64,000 bases of DNA from Gnetum montanum (taxonomy: Eukaryota > Streptophyta > Gnetopsida > Gnetales > Gnetaceae). Shown here one piece after another: positions 1-11,640 of the stretch. Each line of letters starts with the position of its first letter. Position 1 is the stretch's first letter. Below the pieces are notes generated by a model, which had not been told where the DNA came from, did no database searches, and saw nothing but the letters and a program-made list of their open reading frames with translations. The position numbers were made by a program, and so were the translations under genes. The stretch is from positions 377,416 through 441,415 of the forward strand of contig MNCI01009275.1 of assembly GCA_015680685.1 (NCBI GenBank), given 5' to 3'.

Positions 1-2141
1 AAAACCTCAACCAATGAGTCACATGAGTGTTTTATTTATAGATGAGATTACTCATAAAAAGATAGAAAGACAAAAAGATAAAACAATAAATTAAAAGGTG
101 AAAAACTAGAAAACAAAAAGTTAAAAAATTAAAGAAACGGAAAAACATTTATTAATTCTGTGTTGTTAGAATGGAGGATACTCCCCATAACTAAACAGTT
201 GAGCATGGCTAGAATTAATAAATGGAAGGTGGGGATCCTTGCATGTTGGAAATATTGGGACCTAGTCATACTTACCCCATTGGGGTTCACACACTTGATT
301 AGAGTTGACATAGTGGGGCACGTTATAAGATGTGGTTAATTCATAAGGAGTTGACCCACTATGGTACTTGTGACCGTAAGATGGTATGCAAGGATCAACA
401 TGTCTCACCATGTGGCAATATTCAGTGGGCCCCATGGTTGTTGGAGTGTTGATTGGTGGCCCAGATAGAGTAACATGAGGCATTGGGTTCGAAGAGGAAG
501 ATGCACCACAGTGTTGGATTTGTGCTAAGTGGGAACATGCAGTGGTTTCTAAACTATGGTTTCCCCTTTGACAGTCACGTCTAAAGAAGGGACGCCTTCA
601 ATGTTGTGAAGGACCACCACTGCTGTTGATAGTATTAGCATAAGCAATGTTTTCAGGTTGTTGTTGTGGTGCAAAATCTTCTAGCATAGCTGGCGGTGAT
701 GTAGAAGTGGGTGAAGTATGAGAATGTTGAGGTTGAGGAGAAGTGTAAGGCACATGAGGTGGTGATCTTGTTGGAGAGGACATGGGTGGATAGTACTCAG
801 GAGAATGGTAACGATGAGGTGAGGTAGAGGATGCTGATCTTGTCGAAGAAATTGGGTGTTCAACATAATAAGCATTTGGCGTTGGGACATACGAAGGGTA
901 TGGTCTAGTTGGCGGTGGCCTCCTCACAACTGAGGTTGTTGCCACTATGGTTGGACACAGTATTTTTGTACAAACTCTGGATGTAACATTCCTCCCCAAT
1001 GCTCGTGTAAATATGACAAGATTGGACATTGACCTTTGGGATGATCGTATAAGCAAATATTACATTGATACATATGATTGGCAGTTGAGTTCTTATCCTT
1101 ATTCTCTTCTACCCTTTGTTTCGATCATCACGTGGTGTCCTATCCTATTTCTCGATTCATCATGGTCTTTCCTCTAATAATGTTGGCATATTCTCGACAT
1201 CTTTCGTGTATCCAGTCCGTCATCTTATTGATCTTTGCCTCAATTTCATCTAGTGATTCTAGGATTGGCAAAGATGATTCCACCTCCTCGAAGTGAGTTG
1301 ATTTCTCCTCTTCATGATCATGGACCCTTGTTAAGTTGAGATTTTGGTCCTGTTGAGAACTTTCAACATTATCCGAGTTGGTTATTTCTCCTTCTTCTTT
1401 TTCTATCCACTTAATAAGCCCTTGAAGTTGATGGGTTTGTAGCTCATATAGTTGACCTTGGGCATACATCCCTAGGGTCTCCCTTATTTCATTATGGAGC
1501 CCATCTATGATATGGTACCCATGTCCTAGGCAGTTGTTTAACAATGCATAATATCTTTCTAAGGCCATGTCCAAGGGTTCATGTTGCACTTGTTTCCATT
1601 CTTGGATTTGTCTCCTCAAGGCTGACACTCTCGCATAGGTTTGATATCTTTCATTGAAAAGTTCTACCATTGTTGGCCAATGTCGAATTGATTTCGATTT
1701 TAATGACCTATACCATACTTTTGCTTAGCCAATGAGTGTTAAAGGAAAGAGCTTAAGTTTTTGCCATCCATTATCAATATTGTTCCATGTATAGGCATCG
1801 TAGAAGGCTTGTAAATGTTGTTGTGAATCTAAATCATAGCCTCCTGAAAACTTGGGAAAGTTTTTTAAATCAAGCAAGGGTAAACAAATTTCTTTACGAT
1901 GCCTTCGGGCTATTCAAACAGCCTTCTGTATTTTTGTTAAGCTTGTAGTGGCCAGTAGGGGTTCATCGTCACTAGGTATGTTATGCTTTCATGCATTGGG
2001 ATGATGTTGTCTTCATTTATGTTTATAAGAAACCCTTACCTCGGGTTGCGTACTCCAATCTTCATTGTCATAATATTCGTTGGTTCTCCAATGAATTGCC
2101 TCACTAGATGTGGCATTATTATAGTCTTGTAGGAGAGACAT
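1..2141 (-). pseudogene. Ty3/gypsy gag, element 1 (cut by window edge)
   Basis: Gag polyprotein of an LTR retrotransposon, which would form the cytoplasmic particle that packages element RNA. Reading leftwards, a Met near 2141 opens MSLLQDYNNATSSEA. The retrotransposon gag domain follows, with the block LKLFPLTLIG*AKVWYRSL near 1700-1790, which contains a stop. The longest open part (1140-1670) continues it with MVELFNERYQTYARV and ERYYALLNNCLGHGY. A zinc-knuckle-like CNICLYDHPKGQC (C-X2-C-X3-H-X4-C) lies at about 1025-1062, then a Pro/Ser-rich tail at about 600-890 containing YYVEHPIS. The same blocks recur in element 2 (LKLFPWTLIKEAKSWYRSL, YYVQHPIS), so both belong to one family. The PBS and 5' LTR lie just upstream. 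Several stops and frame changes make it a pseudogene. The pol region would lie left of base 1. Confidence 0.85.
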
Positions 2142-2263
2142 GGTTGTGAAGTTGTGTGTGAATTTATGTGTGAATTTTTATAATTATTTCTTTCTAAAAG
2201 ATATATCGTTAAGTTCTTTACAGTGACCTTGTATGATGTAACTAATCTAAATAACTAGCACCA

Positions 2264-2281
2264 TCCCTGGAAATGGCACCA
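2264..2281 (-). other. Primer-binding site, element 1
   Basis: Read on the minus strand, TGGTGCCATTTCCAGGGA lies 1 base inside the end of the 5' LTR. It resembles the TGGCGCC-type primer sites of plant Ty3/gypsy elements of the Athila/Tat lineage, which are primed by tRNA-Asp. The assignment to that tRNA is from memory of the family. The matching site in element 2 has diverged after TGGTGC. Confidence 0.65.
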
Positions 2282-2282
2282 A

Positions 2283-3171
2283 TGATGAGCGGTGAGGTAC
2301 CCCTACGCTCAACCATACGAATACGAGTGTTCACGCACGATCCGGTCGAACTCCACGAACAGGCTAGTTGTGGTATCTAGATAGTTACATGTTGATCATA
2401 GTTCGCTGTCTTCCCACCTGGACTAGTATTTGCTTTGTCACATATGGTTTAGTCTAGAGTGAGGCGTATGATGTGATCCTAAATTAGTGCTACTCCTAGA
2501 GACAATGGAAAATAATCTTGATTAAACTAATGAGTAATATGAAATGAAGTCTAAGCTAACCTAAGTGCGATGAGCATCCATTCCTTAATCATCCGTACAC
2601 ATCTTGGACCTCGTGCACAACTACTACTGGGGTTACCAAGCGTAGATCCTAGGTACACTGCTAGGTTGCCAAGTAGTCACACTTACATGCTCGTGATTCA
2701 GTCGTACTCATTCCGCATTTAACAACTAGAATAGTAAATGATGATAACGAAATATTAACTAAGAAAATAATAAATAACAATAAAAATTAACAATAATAAT
2801 TAAACAATTAAAACTAAGTGAATGCTACAATGGTGAAGTAATCTTGATCTTTATTTCCGATCATGTGTGCGTCCAAGTACGTCACACTCGAATAAAGGTG
2901 TCGTACAATTACAAGCATCACACTGTGGGCATGCACTGGGGAAAATAATCTAACTCCTACAAAAACAAAATGCAAGAGCTTCGCTACAACTAACTCGAAG
3001 CCCCCTAATGAGGTAGAAGGCCCTCTTATTTATAGGCTGGAATAGGTGGCTATGTAAACGGGGCCACGTCGACGTAGGAAGGCTACGTCGACGGGGCTGT
3101 GTCGATGCAGCCACATATACGGAACCATCTACGCGGCCGCATCGACACATCGACTATATAGCGCTTCATCA
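2283..3171 (-). mobile_element. 5' LTR of gypsy element 1
   Basis: An 889-bp LTR bounded by TG (2283) and CA (3171). It begins in + coordinates with TGATGAGC next to the primer-binding site and ends ...CTTCATCA. It shares blocks with the LTRs of element 2: the GAGGTACCCCTACGCTCAAC stretch near 2296, the CTCGAATAAAG block near 2888, and CTCTTATTTATAGG near 3023. A GC-rich stretch at 3050-3150 with repeated CGTCGACG words is unique to this copy. The right edge abuts an unrelated plus-strand integrase tail, which marks the insertion point. The other LTR is outside the window. Confidence 0.75.
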
Positions 3172-3548
3172 AGAAGGCTAAAGAAAGGATCCTCAAAAGG
3201 AATGAGGACAAACAGAAGCTAAATTTTGCTATTGAAGTCTTGGTTTGGATGTAATTGAAGAATAAGAGGTTGTGAGGTGTCAACTTCTCCAAATTGAAAG
3301 CTAAGAAGATGGGGCCTTTCCAAATTATGCCCAAGATTAATGATATTGTCTTTGAGATTAACTTACTAAATGATGTTGGTTTTTCTTTTGTATTTAATGT
3401 CTTAGATCTTGTACACTATCATGAACTTATTAATGAGAAAACCATACAAGTTAGCATTGATGAGTTAAAGGGCGCTATTGATCAGTCCAAGCCTTTAATG
3501 GAAAGGAAGGCAATCGTATTGAAGGAAAGGGAAACTTTAAGCACTTAG
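3172..3548 (+). pseudogene. Gypsy integrase C-terminal tail, older element
   Basis: The plus strand encodes, with interruptions, the end of a Ty3/gypsy integrase. AKERILKRNEDKQKLNF is the usual AKERMKR.AD..R helix before the C-terminal module. KLKAKKMGPFQIMPKINDIV and FNVLDLVHYHELINEKTIQ are the SH3-like GPF.I..KI and FNV.DL..YH blocks. Two stops fall between the helix and the GPF block. The coding sequence is cut at 3171 by the 5' LTR of element 1, so this copy is older. The upstream pol is not in the window. Confidence 0.7.
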
Positions 3549-4539
3549 GAAGTAAAGAGGCATGAGTACTTAATCCACTAGGAAGATCAATTTGCAAATG
3601 ATGTTGTCTAGGCCCATGAGACCAAATGTCATGAGTGGGGAATTACTTCTATCCCTACTTCCTTCTACCTACAAATAGTTTTTGTAGGTTTTAAGAGCTA
3701 GAAGGACATCTAAGAGGTCTAAGAGATAGCTAGGTTAAGTGTTGAGTCTTCACAAAAGACATTTGGGGGTTGCTAAAGATGTCTACTAGGAAGAGAAGAT
3801 GTCTCTCCCTAAGTTGAGACATCTCTGAAGAGACATCTTTTTGTAATAAGAGAGATGTCTACTAAGCCAAAGACATCTACAAGTTTTTTTTGGACATCTC
3901 ATTTACAAGTGGAAAAATTTAGAAAGATGTTTCCCAAAAGCTACATATAGCCCATACAATTGAGAAAACTTTCAAAATTGTCCATTCCAATTGGGAAATA
4001 ACCAAGAGAAGATGGAAAAGGATGGAATTAACTAAAGATCCTAAAGTTGACTTGGGGAAAGATTTCTAGATTTCTTGTCTAATTTTTTTCAATACATATT
4101 TGTGTTGTTTCATGCTTGTATAACCATGTGATGAGTGTGGTAAGTGTCATGACAACACATGTGGCCTTGGTAGGTTATGATATTGCTAGTTTTAGGCCTT
4201 AGTGGGTCGAAATCCATACTTGCCTAGTAAGTATGAGATGCTCTCAAAAGAGCATATAAGGATAACACAAATAGTAAAGCCTAATACAATGTTGCAAATG
4301 TAAACAAATGATCCTTGACAACAGAGAGGATAAGGTGTTTTTTTTTCTGGGAATTTGTTGTTTGATCTTTGACAGATCAACGAATCTCTTTTGCCCAATC
4401 CAATGCTTACCAATTCCCTCATCTCACATGGTCACCTGCATGCATTTTCATTGATCATTTAATGTCATGAAGTTGGCATTATTACCATCATTGTGTTTCA
4501 TACCATTGGCCTTAGTCTAAGTATCAGTAGTTTCCTCCT
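3549..4539. other. Non-coding remnant downstream of the integrase tail
   Basis: Probably the 3' untranslated part and perhaps the 3' LTR of the older plus-strand element. A short purine run GAGTGGGGAA lies near 3634. From about 3690 to 3905 the words GATGTCT/GACATCT recur in both orientations. I could not define LTR ends. No believable coding sequence is visible. Confidence 0.4.
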
Positions 4540-6660
4540 AAAACTCCACCTTTGAACCTCGATCAATGTTGACATAGTTAATTGAGGGTAGTGACACATT
4601 GTCCCTAAGGATCATAATTTCTCCACCTTCATATGGCAAGTGAATCTCCTGATGTATAGGAGATGAAACAACCTGAAGCTTCACCAACCATGGTCTTCCT
4701 AGGATAAAGTTGAAGCCAAATGTCTCCGCAACCACTAGGAAGTTGGTGAATGTGGGAAATTGCTCACCGACTAAAAAATCCAAGGAAATAGAACCTCACA
4801 CCACTACTCATGACCCATTAAATAACTTAAGTATTGAGGTGGTGGTCACTTGGAAGTCCCCGGTTAGGCCTGGTTTGTTAACATTGGAATATGGTATCAC
4901 ATTTGTGGCTGCCCATCATCTACATGAACATAGTGAACCCTGTATCTACCAATGCATATAGTGATAAGGAGAGGAGCAGATGGAGCTTTTCTATTTTGAG
5001 AGTCAATTTTCACTTCAGTATCATGAAAGTTGAGCATGGGTTGATGCCTATGTTCCCTAAGTGAAGCTTGCTCAATGATAGAGTGAATTGACTATCTATT
5101 GGTGAGCATGTCTCTATTCATAGGGATAGCAATCAACACTTGAGCTACTGTATCCCTATGAATAGGAGATGTCATGACCAAGTCATATAATTTTAAGGAT
5201 GTGTTCTTTTACTTTAGTGATCATTTGGCTTGTTCCATTATTGCAAGGAAACTCTTTTTCTTGGCTTGTGATGTTTCAGCTCAGTGGGCCTAACTTCATA
5301 GGTTGCAATGTATGTGCCTTGGACCCCTTGTTTAGTTGATTATCTTTAGTGGTCTTATTTATTGATTTGGCAATGGGTTGATTTCACCATCATTACAATG
5401 ATGGTTTCTTACTAACCTTTGAGTTATTGGGCACAATAGATGGGCTTTGGTCATGGGTTGTTGTGGTCTTACCTATTGAAGGTGGAGGGACCTGGATAAT
5501 GAATGGTTCCCTAGGCTTTGGAGGATTAGCAACTTGATGATTATGTTGTGATGTTGAAGCCACTGAAGAATGGAAACGTATGATGAAATACTTCTTAGGG
5601 GCCAGAGGAGGCAGTACCTATATGGCCAATGGCTCTCTAGTCTTTGTATTTTGGGATCGTGGTGGTACTTTGATGACAAATGTTTTCTTAGGGGGATTAG
5701 ATCGTTTAATTTTCGTGAATGAGGCCATAGTATAGGAGTTGTTGTTAGCACTTGGAGAGCTGGGCTCATTCACTACCAACTCTTCGCATTTTATCATCTT
5801 CTGGAGATCATCCTTTAATGCTAGTTAAAAATTTGTGTCATGACCAGTCATTTGATGATAATGACAATGCCTACCCAGCCTGAAGTACCTTGGTAGCTTA
5901 AGATCATCTTTGGTAGCTATTGTTGGGTCTCTAGCTATGTCACAAAGATGATCATACTTCTTATGAGCCTCTTTAGATAATTACTTATGTTGTATATGAT
6001 TTTCGTTAAGCAACTATTCTAAGAGCTTAGAGGGCTTCATGGGCAACCTAGCATACTTAGACCTAACCTTATGCCCAAAGTTTGATCTTGGTTGATTTGG
6101 GTTGTAGGAGGTCGATGGTTGGGATGAGTCTTGGGATGTGTTGTGTGGCAATAATCCTTGCCTTTCTCCTTGCTTTGACTCTTTTGTTACTGTAGCCATA
6201 ATTTTGTGTTCTTGCTTATTATTATTGTTATCTCTTCTTCCATGTTGATCTTTATAGGTAATGTAGGTTAGGTCATTGCTTGCCTCAATTTCCTCCTTGA
6301 TATTCTTTGTTTGTGAGAAGGCTTAGCTTAGTGATTGAGGCTCTAGGTAGTACATCTTTGACTTGATAAAGTCATTTACTACTCCCTTGTAAATGGCCAA
6401 GAGGTGGATTTTAGCAATAGGCTCTAGGATCTCATCAAGTATTGAGTTTCACCTTTGAATGAACCTTTTGATCAATTCAAGTGGCTCCTACCTCACCTTC
6501 ATTAATTGATCTAATCTTGCGTCCAACCTCAAGTTGTATCTAAAGCAATTGAAAATTTGGTTAATCAAGTCCTCAAGGAAAGAGATAGAACCTCTAGGCA
6601 AGGTTCAATACCAATATAGAGCTTTACCCTTGAGAGACATGGGGAAAATCTATAATACTG
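4540..6660 (-). pseudogene. Tat-like Ty3/gypsy gag and protease remnant
   Basis: A second gypsy lineage, read leftwards. About 6650-6250 is a gag domain with stops (KALYWYRTLPRGSISFLEDL, FNCFRYNLRLDARLDQLMK). About 6200-6014 gives a Gln/Ser/Pro linker ending KYARLPMKPSKLLE. About 5895-5770 gives CHYHQMTGHDTNF*LALKDD, matching the CRFH.DHGHDTE.C..LK.E motif of Tat-type gag, with the last Cys lost. About 5010-4540 is a retropepsin: LLITICIGRYRVHYVHVDDG (active-site DTG/DSG now DDG), then after a frame change FLVVAETFGFNFILGRPWL, the conserved ILGRP.L block. No reverse transcriptase follows on the left. Dead and truncated. Protein blocks differ from elements 1 and 2, so it is a separate family. 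Confidence 0.75.
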
Positions 6661-8430
6661 TATGAGGCCAAGCTTGCAAAAAGAGGCACCTATGAGTTTT
6701 TTTGAGTTTTAGATTTGAGAGGAGTAGTGATAATTTTGCTATTATTATTGTTTCTTCACTACTTTTGCTAGTCGATCTAGCTCTCATGTCATCAAAATGA
6801 TATAGTTTATCAATGTTTAGATTTTTTTGGACTAAATTATCTATGTCCAAGTCATGATGGAGTATAACTAGTTGATCGAATGATAATATGCAAAGTTTCT
6901 GCTTTACATAAAGTTACTCTCCTTTAGAGTGTCCAAGGAAGCATGTAGCACTAGTAGGATCCCTCTTGTGTTCATCATGGATTTAAATACTTCAACTAAA
7001 ATGTGAACAACCCTAAACTCTTGCAAATTTGATAATAAGATCCATGTCTAACAAATGTCTTCTTCAGACATATCATCCATTGAAGAAATTTTTGAACTAC
7101 AAAGGTTCATGATGTTGTATCTGATTTAGTTCTGATGTTTAAACTTTCTGATCTTTAGACTCTTGGCCCATCCTCACATTTGCAAATGTGAGGATTTCCA
7201 TCATCTTTTTCTTTTGAACATGCATCCACTATTTTCTTTAAAAAATGGCCAAGTCCTTCCTATAAATTGTTTGTTGTCATCCCTATTTTTGGCATGCATT
7301 TAGCATCAAAGACATGTTGACGACCAATGAAATTCCCTAAAAGCACCTTGTGCTACTTCTAATTTCTATCATTTTTGTCTCTTTTGTAGTTCATTTTTAG
7401 TAGTTTCTTCAAATTTTTACAACATATTTGATTTTCCTATATTTTTTCTGTCTCTACCAACTCTCTTTAGCTATTGCACACAATCCACATAAAATTTTTA
7501 ACTCATAAAATTTCTTCTCTCTTTACATTTGCTAACTAAAGATGTAATTTAGAACATTTTAAGTTCTAGATTCCTTACTCGACCAATGTCTTCTTATTAG
7601 ACACATACAAGTTTGTTTGAGTTCTAAATCTGAGAGTAGCAATGATAATTTTTCCTTTACTATTGTTTCTCCCACTACTTCTACTAGACAATCTAGCTTT
7701 CACTTCATCAGAATGATATAGTTCATTGATGTTTAGATTCTTTTGGGCTAAAATATATGTGCCCAAGTCATGATAGAGTACAATTAGTTGATAAAAAGAT
7801 GTTATGTAAAGTTTTTGCTTTACATGAAACTACTCTCCTCTAAACTATCCAAAGAAGCATGTAGCATTTATATGATCCCTCTTGGTCTAATCATGGATTT
7901 CATTTCTTTGACTAATTCCTTAAATGTGAGGATCCCTAAACTCTTGCAACTTTGATAACAAGATTCGCATATAGCAAATATCTTCCCCAAACTTATCGTC
8001 TCTTGGAGAAATTTTAGAACTATGGAGATTTATCTCTCTTTTTTTATTCTTTCAAACATGCATTAACCATTTTCTTTCAAAAAGGGCCTAGTTCTTCGTA
8101 TAAATTATATGTTTTCATCCTTCCTTTTAGTGTGTATCTAGCATCAAAAGCATGCTTATTAAGGATCAAATTCCCCAAAAGTGCTTCATGCTACTTTTAG
8201 CATCTACCATTTTTGCCTCTTTTATAGTTCATTTTTAGCAGTTTTTTTTTAATTTTTTGTAGTATCTTACTCTCTTTAGCTAATGCATGCAATTTGTATA
8301 AAATATTTAACTCATCAACAATGAGGGTTTCAGCATTGATCTGAGGTAGTAAAGGGTTTGGCATTGATATTACATGTAATCTTGTTAGATCCAATAGGTG
8401 ATCCTTCAAATGAAACCATTGCTTCTTTGC
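6660..8430. repeat. Two units of the unclassified ~0.8-kb repeat
   Basis: Two head-to-tail units of the repeat that also fills 41310-45960. Landmarks recur about 920 bp apart: GAGTT(T)GTTTGAGTT (6693 and 7611), TAGTTCATTGATGTTTAGAT and CCCAAGTCATGAT blocks, TTTTGCTT(T/C)ACATGAAACTACTCTCCT, GCATGCATTTAGCATCAAAG, and CAATCCACATAAAATTTTTAA. The left unit has a perfect 26-bp palindrome at 7170-7195, with 12-bp arms ATCCTCACATTT around a central GC. Short open frames here (6650-6850, 7575-7766) are translations of the repeat, not genes. Function and origin unknown. Confidence 0.75.
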
Positions 8431-8989
8431 CTTTCTATGAATTGTCTTATGATTTATATGAATCTATTACTCAGGAAATTTCTGGAAGGTATGCTTTCAT
8501 GTAAATTCTAAGTTATTTATCTCATTTCTTAAGTTTTTTAAATCATTTAAATTTGATTTTGAAATATCAAGGTTTGGATGTTGTCTATGCTCATTATTTG
8601 TCAAACTCATCTTTGTTGGTAAAATTTATTGATTTGATAATGGTTTCTAAGGCCCTTGATATTAATGTTTTCAATCATCATCATGCTTTATTGATAATTC
8701 AAAAGTAGATTCTCTCTTTAAATCCAGCATCTCCTAAATTTTAAAAGGTTCCTTGTTTTGTTAAATTGTGAAATCTTTTCTTAATTTTTGAAAAAGTTGA
8801 AAGGGATATTGTCTCTTATATTAGGCCAATCAAGCATTCTAAAACCCTCGTTAGGCCAATCTTCCAAGGTTATGTTACTACTATCATCAAGAGGATCACA
8901 CTTTTGATTCATGTCCTTTTTATGTTATGAAAAAAGACAATGCAAGCACACTAGCAACAAGCTACTGTAAATGCAACTAGTAAGCTTTT
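8431..8989. other. Spacer, nothing recognised
   Basis: AT-rich sequence between the repeat dimer and the truncated LTR of element 2. A short plus-strand run (about 8570-8705) reads GLDVVYAHYLSNSSLLVKF before a stop. I do not recognise it. Confidence 0.5.
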
Positions 8990-9638
8990 TATGGTTAAGT
9001 AAGCTTGAGCCATATGATTTTTATGGCTTTTATGTGTTTTATATCCTGCGCTAGTAAGGAGGGGAAGAGAGATAACTAAGTAAATAATCTAATTTAACTA
9101 TTCATTAGCTAAGTTCTAATTACTCCTAACACCAGTATCCGTTCCCACTCATCGTACACATCTTGAACTAGTGCAACATTGCTGGGATTACCAAATGCTA
9201 ATTGTTACTGGGTTACCAAGCGCTACACGCATGCTCGAAGTGGTCGTACTAAGTTTATTTAACTAAGAGAGTTGTAAGGTGAGAGAGATCATTAATTAAC
9301 TAGGAAAGCATTAAATAATAATTAACACTAATTAATCTATTCTGTATCCTGCAATGTTTATCATAAAGTTCGTCTTTATTGCCATACACAAAGTGTGCTC
9401 AAGTACACAATGCTCGAATAAAGATCCGTTCACTCTATGACTCCTACTGCGGGCACGCAGAAATAATTCTAACTCTGGAGGGAAAAAATGGCAAGAGTTT
9501 AGCTAAGGGACTAACTTCTAACTGTTGGAAACCAAGGGCGTCGCCTCTTATTTATAAGTAAGGAGACGGGCCATGATATCGGGTATTCGACATCGCATGG
9601 CTGATCCTATATCACATACGTGATATCATAGTTCATCA
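8990..9638 (-). mobile_element. 3' LTR of element 2, truncated
   Basis: Nearly identical to the 5' LTR over 8990-9215 (ATGGTTAAGTAAGCTTGA, GTGCTAGTAAGGAGGGGAAG, TTACTCCTAACACCAGTATC) and again over 9540-9638, ending GGTTCATCA/AGTTCATCA. The first about 160 bp seen in the other copy (TGATGAGCAGCGAGG to the TTATATGG junction) are missing here, replaced by unrelated sequence. The middle 9216-9539 is absent from the 5' copy at its single N, so that copy is mis-assembled. High identity between copies suggests a fairly recent insertion despite the damaged ORFs. Confidence 0.8.
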
Positions 9639-11640
9639 TACCCCCATGACTGAATGAAAACTCGTCCTCAAGTTCCTTAAAAAATATTGGAAAAGTATGG
9701 GATTATTGACTGAATGACCATTGACTATGGAATGGGGTGACAAACTTAACATTCCTAGTAAACGGATCAATAATACAATACATGACAACATTAGTGTTCC
9801 TGAGCACAAAAGTGAACACTGTACATAATGACACCTAGCCTTATTTGGCAGCTGGGAGAGAAGGAGAGAGAGAAAAGAATAAGACGTGTTGTTGCCAATG
9901 CCAAGATTGCACCCTCCATTATTTATCGATAGCCATGCCACCAATCTTGCTCCTTTCATAAACATTCCAATTCTAGTCCATCCCCAGTGTTTCCTCCAGG
10001 CCCATTTCATTATTGTACGATTGCCATCTAAACACACAACATAGTCACAAATGAGCAAGGGTAGATAAATCACAATGCAGTTGATACCTTACCTCAATGT
10101 AAAGTGCATTGGCTGAGTTGTGGTTATGGCAAATACTGATTCTAAAGTTTTAACACTGGTGACTACCTAAGGTGTAGGGGTTAGGAAAAATTGTAAAAAT
10201 TGTGCCAGTGCCCCCATGACTAAGAGTGAACCTCCGGTAGCGATAAGATGGAAAAAGATAAGGAATAAGAAAGATGGAGAAAAGTAACAACGGCAACACA
10301 AAGAAAAATGAATGTCATGGATGGGGATGAAACAAAAAATTGTTAATTGCAGGAAATGTTTAAGGGAAAGAAGTTAATAAGTGCACTAGAAAGGAATGCC
10401 AGTGGGTCCTCCCCAAAGCAAGCTCATGTCTTTGATGCCTTGACAAACCTACAAACCGAAGATTCCATAGGCTCTAGGAATGTTATTTGGAAGTAAGAGT
10501 TAAAAACTTACCCATAAGAAATTACCAAGAAAAATCGATGCATCAACCAAGATATGGACTAATGATAAAATCGATAATGAGGTGAAAAATGGAAAAGAAA
10601 GGTGGAAAGGAGAAAATGGAATGGAGACCCAAAAACAAGGTTGTGTAAAGTCCCTTATGTGTTTTATGGTTAATGTGACCAAGTAAAACTCATTCCAAAT
10701 CTAGGCTCAACAAACCACATTCAGTGACCTCGCATCAACACATTTGACTAACCCATCCTCTTGAAGCAACAAGAACGCCTCTACAAAAAGTCACCACCAT
10801 TTCAAGGAGAGTGAAATGGAGAACCAAGAAGCGAGAAAGGGCCTGAGTTAGAGGGAACCTTCAGGCATGGGTAACATGTCTTTCTAGTTCCATAACCAGT
10901 GCTTATAGCCCAAGTTCATTATTGTGTCTAGGGGGTGTGCTTTGAATTCTCGCCATTTTTTTTTGCATGAGAACCACACCATGCAAAGACTTATTTTTAT
11001 GTACTCAACTTCTGGTGATTTGATGAATGGTCAGAATGGCAGAAAACCCAAGCAAAAAGCATCCAAGCACTCAAGAGAATAGCTAGCACAACTACATCGA
11101 ATCCCATTGAAGTCACACCCTTTTCATCCTTCGAGTCTTTCCTTGGTTTGAGAAATGCCCAACCACCAATTTGTTAATATTTTTATTAAAAAAGGGACTT
11201 GTACAGTTCTAAGCCAAGGGAGACCATAGGTTTTTATGGATGTATGAACGACATGGACTCATTGCCTATTCAATCAAAAGAACCATACCATAATATCAAC
11301 ATCATACTTCAAAGGTAAAATCCAAACATTAGCAATCCATATGATATTATTCATGCCACCATCATGAACACTTATTGGGTGATGAACAAAATAAAGTAAA
11401 CACACAAAGAAATGGTAAAAATATGAACTATGGTGTAAAACAAAAATAAGAAAGATTAAAGAAATGTGCAAAAAAAATTTCAAAAATAAAAAATATGTAA
11501 AATAAAAACTTAGAAAGAACTGAGGGCCTTTAATGATTAGCAGAGGTGGCCATCTCCCCCATGACTGAGTTGGAAGGAGGAGACCCAAAATAATGAGCAA
11601 GGTTGCCCACCTATAGAGGTAGCATATGTTCTAGCTGTCC
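9639..11640 (-). other. Untranslated 3' region of element 2 with purine tract
   Basis: Between the integrase end and the 3' LTR. The purine tract ATGGGGGTA (minus strand) abuts the LTR at 9639-9646. The longer word AGTCATGGGGG occurs three times on the minus strand, at 9641-9651, 10211-10221 and 11556-11566. No conserved protein is visible; the 145-aa minus-strand frame at 9636-10073 has no recognisable motif. An A-rich run at about 11390-11520 gives low-complexity frames. Confidence 0.55.

Noticed and set aside
9636-10073. 145-codon minus-strand frame
   Set aside because: It lies across the purine tract and the non-coding 3' region of element 2 and shows no conserved motif.
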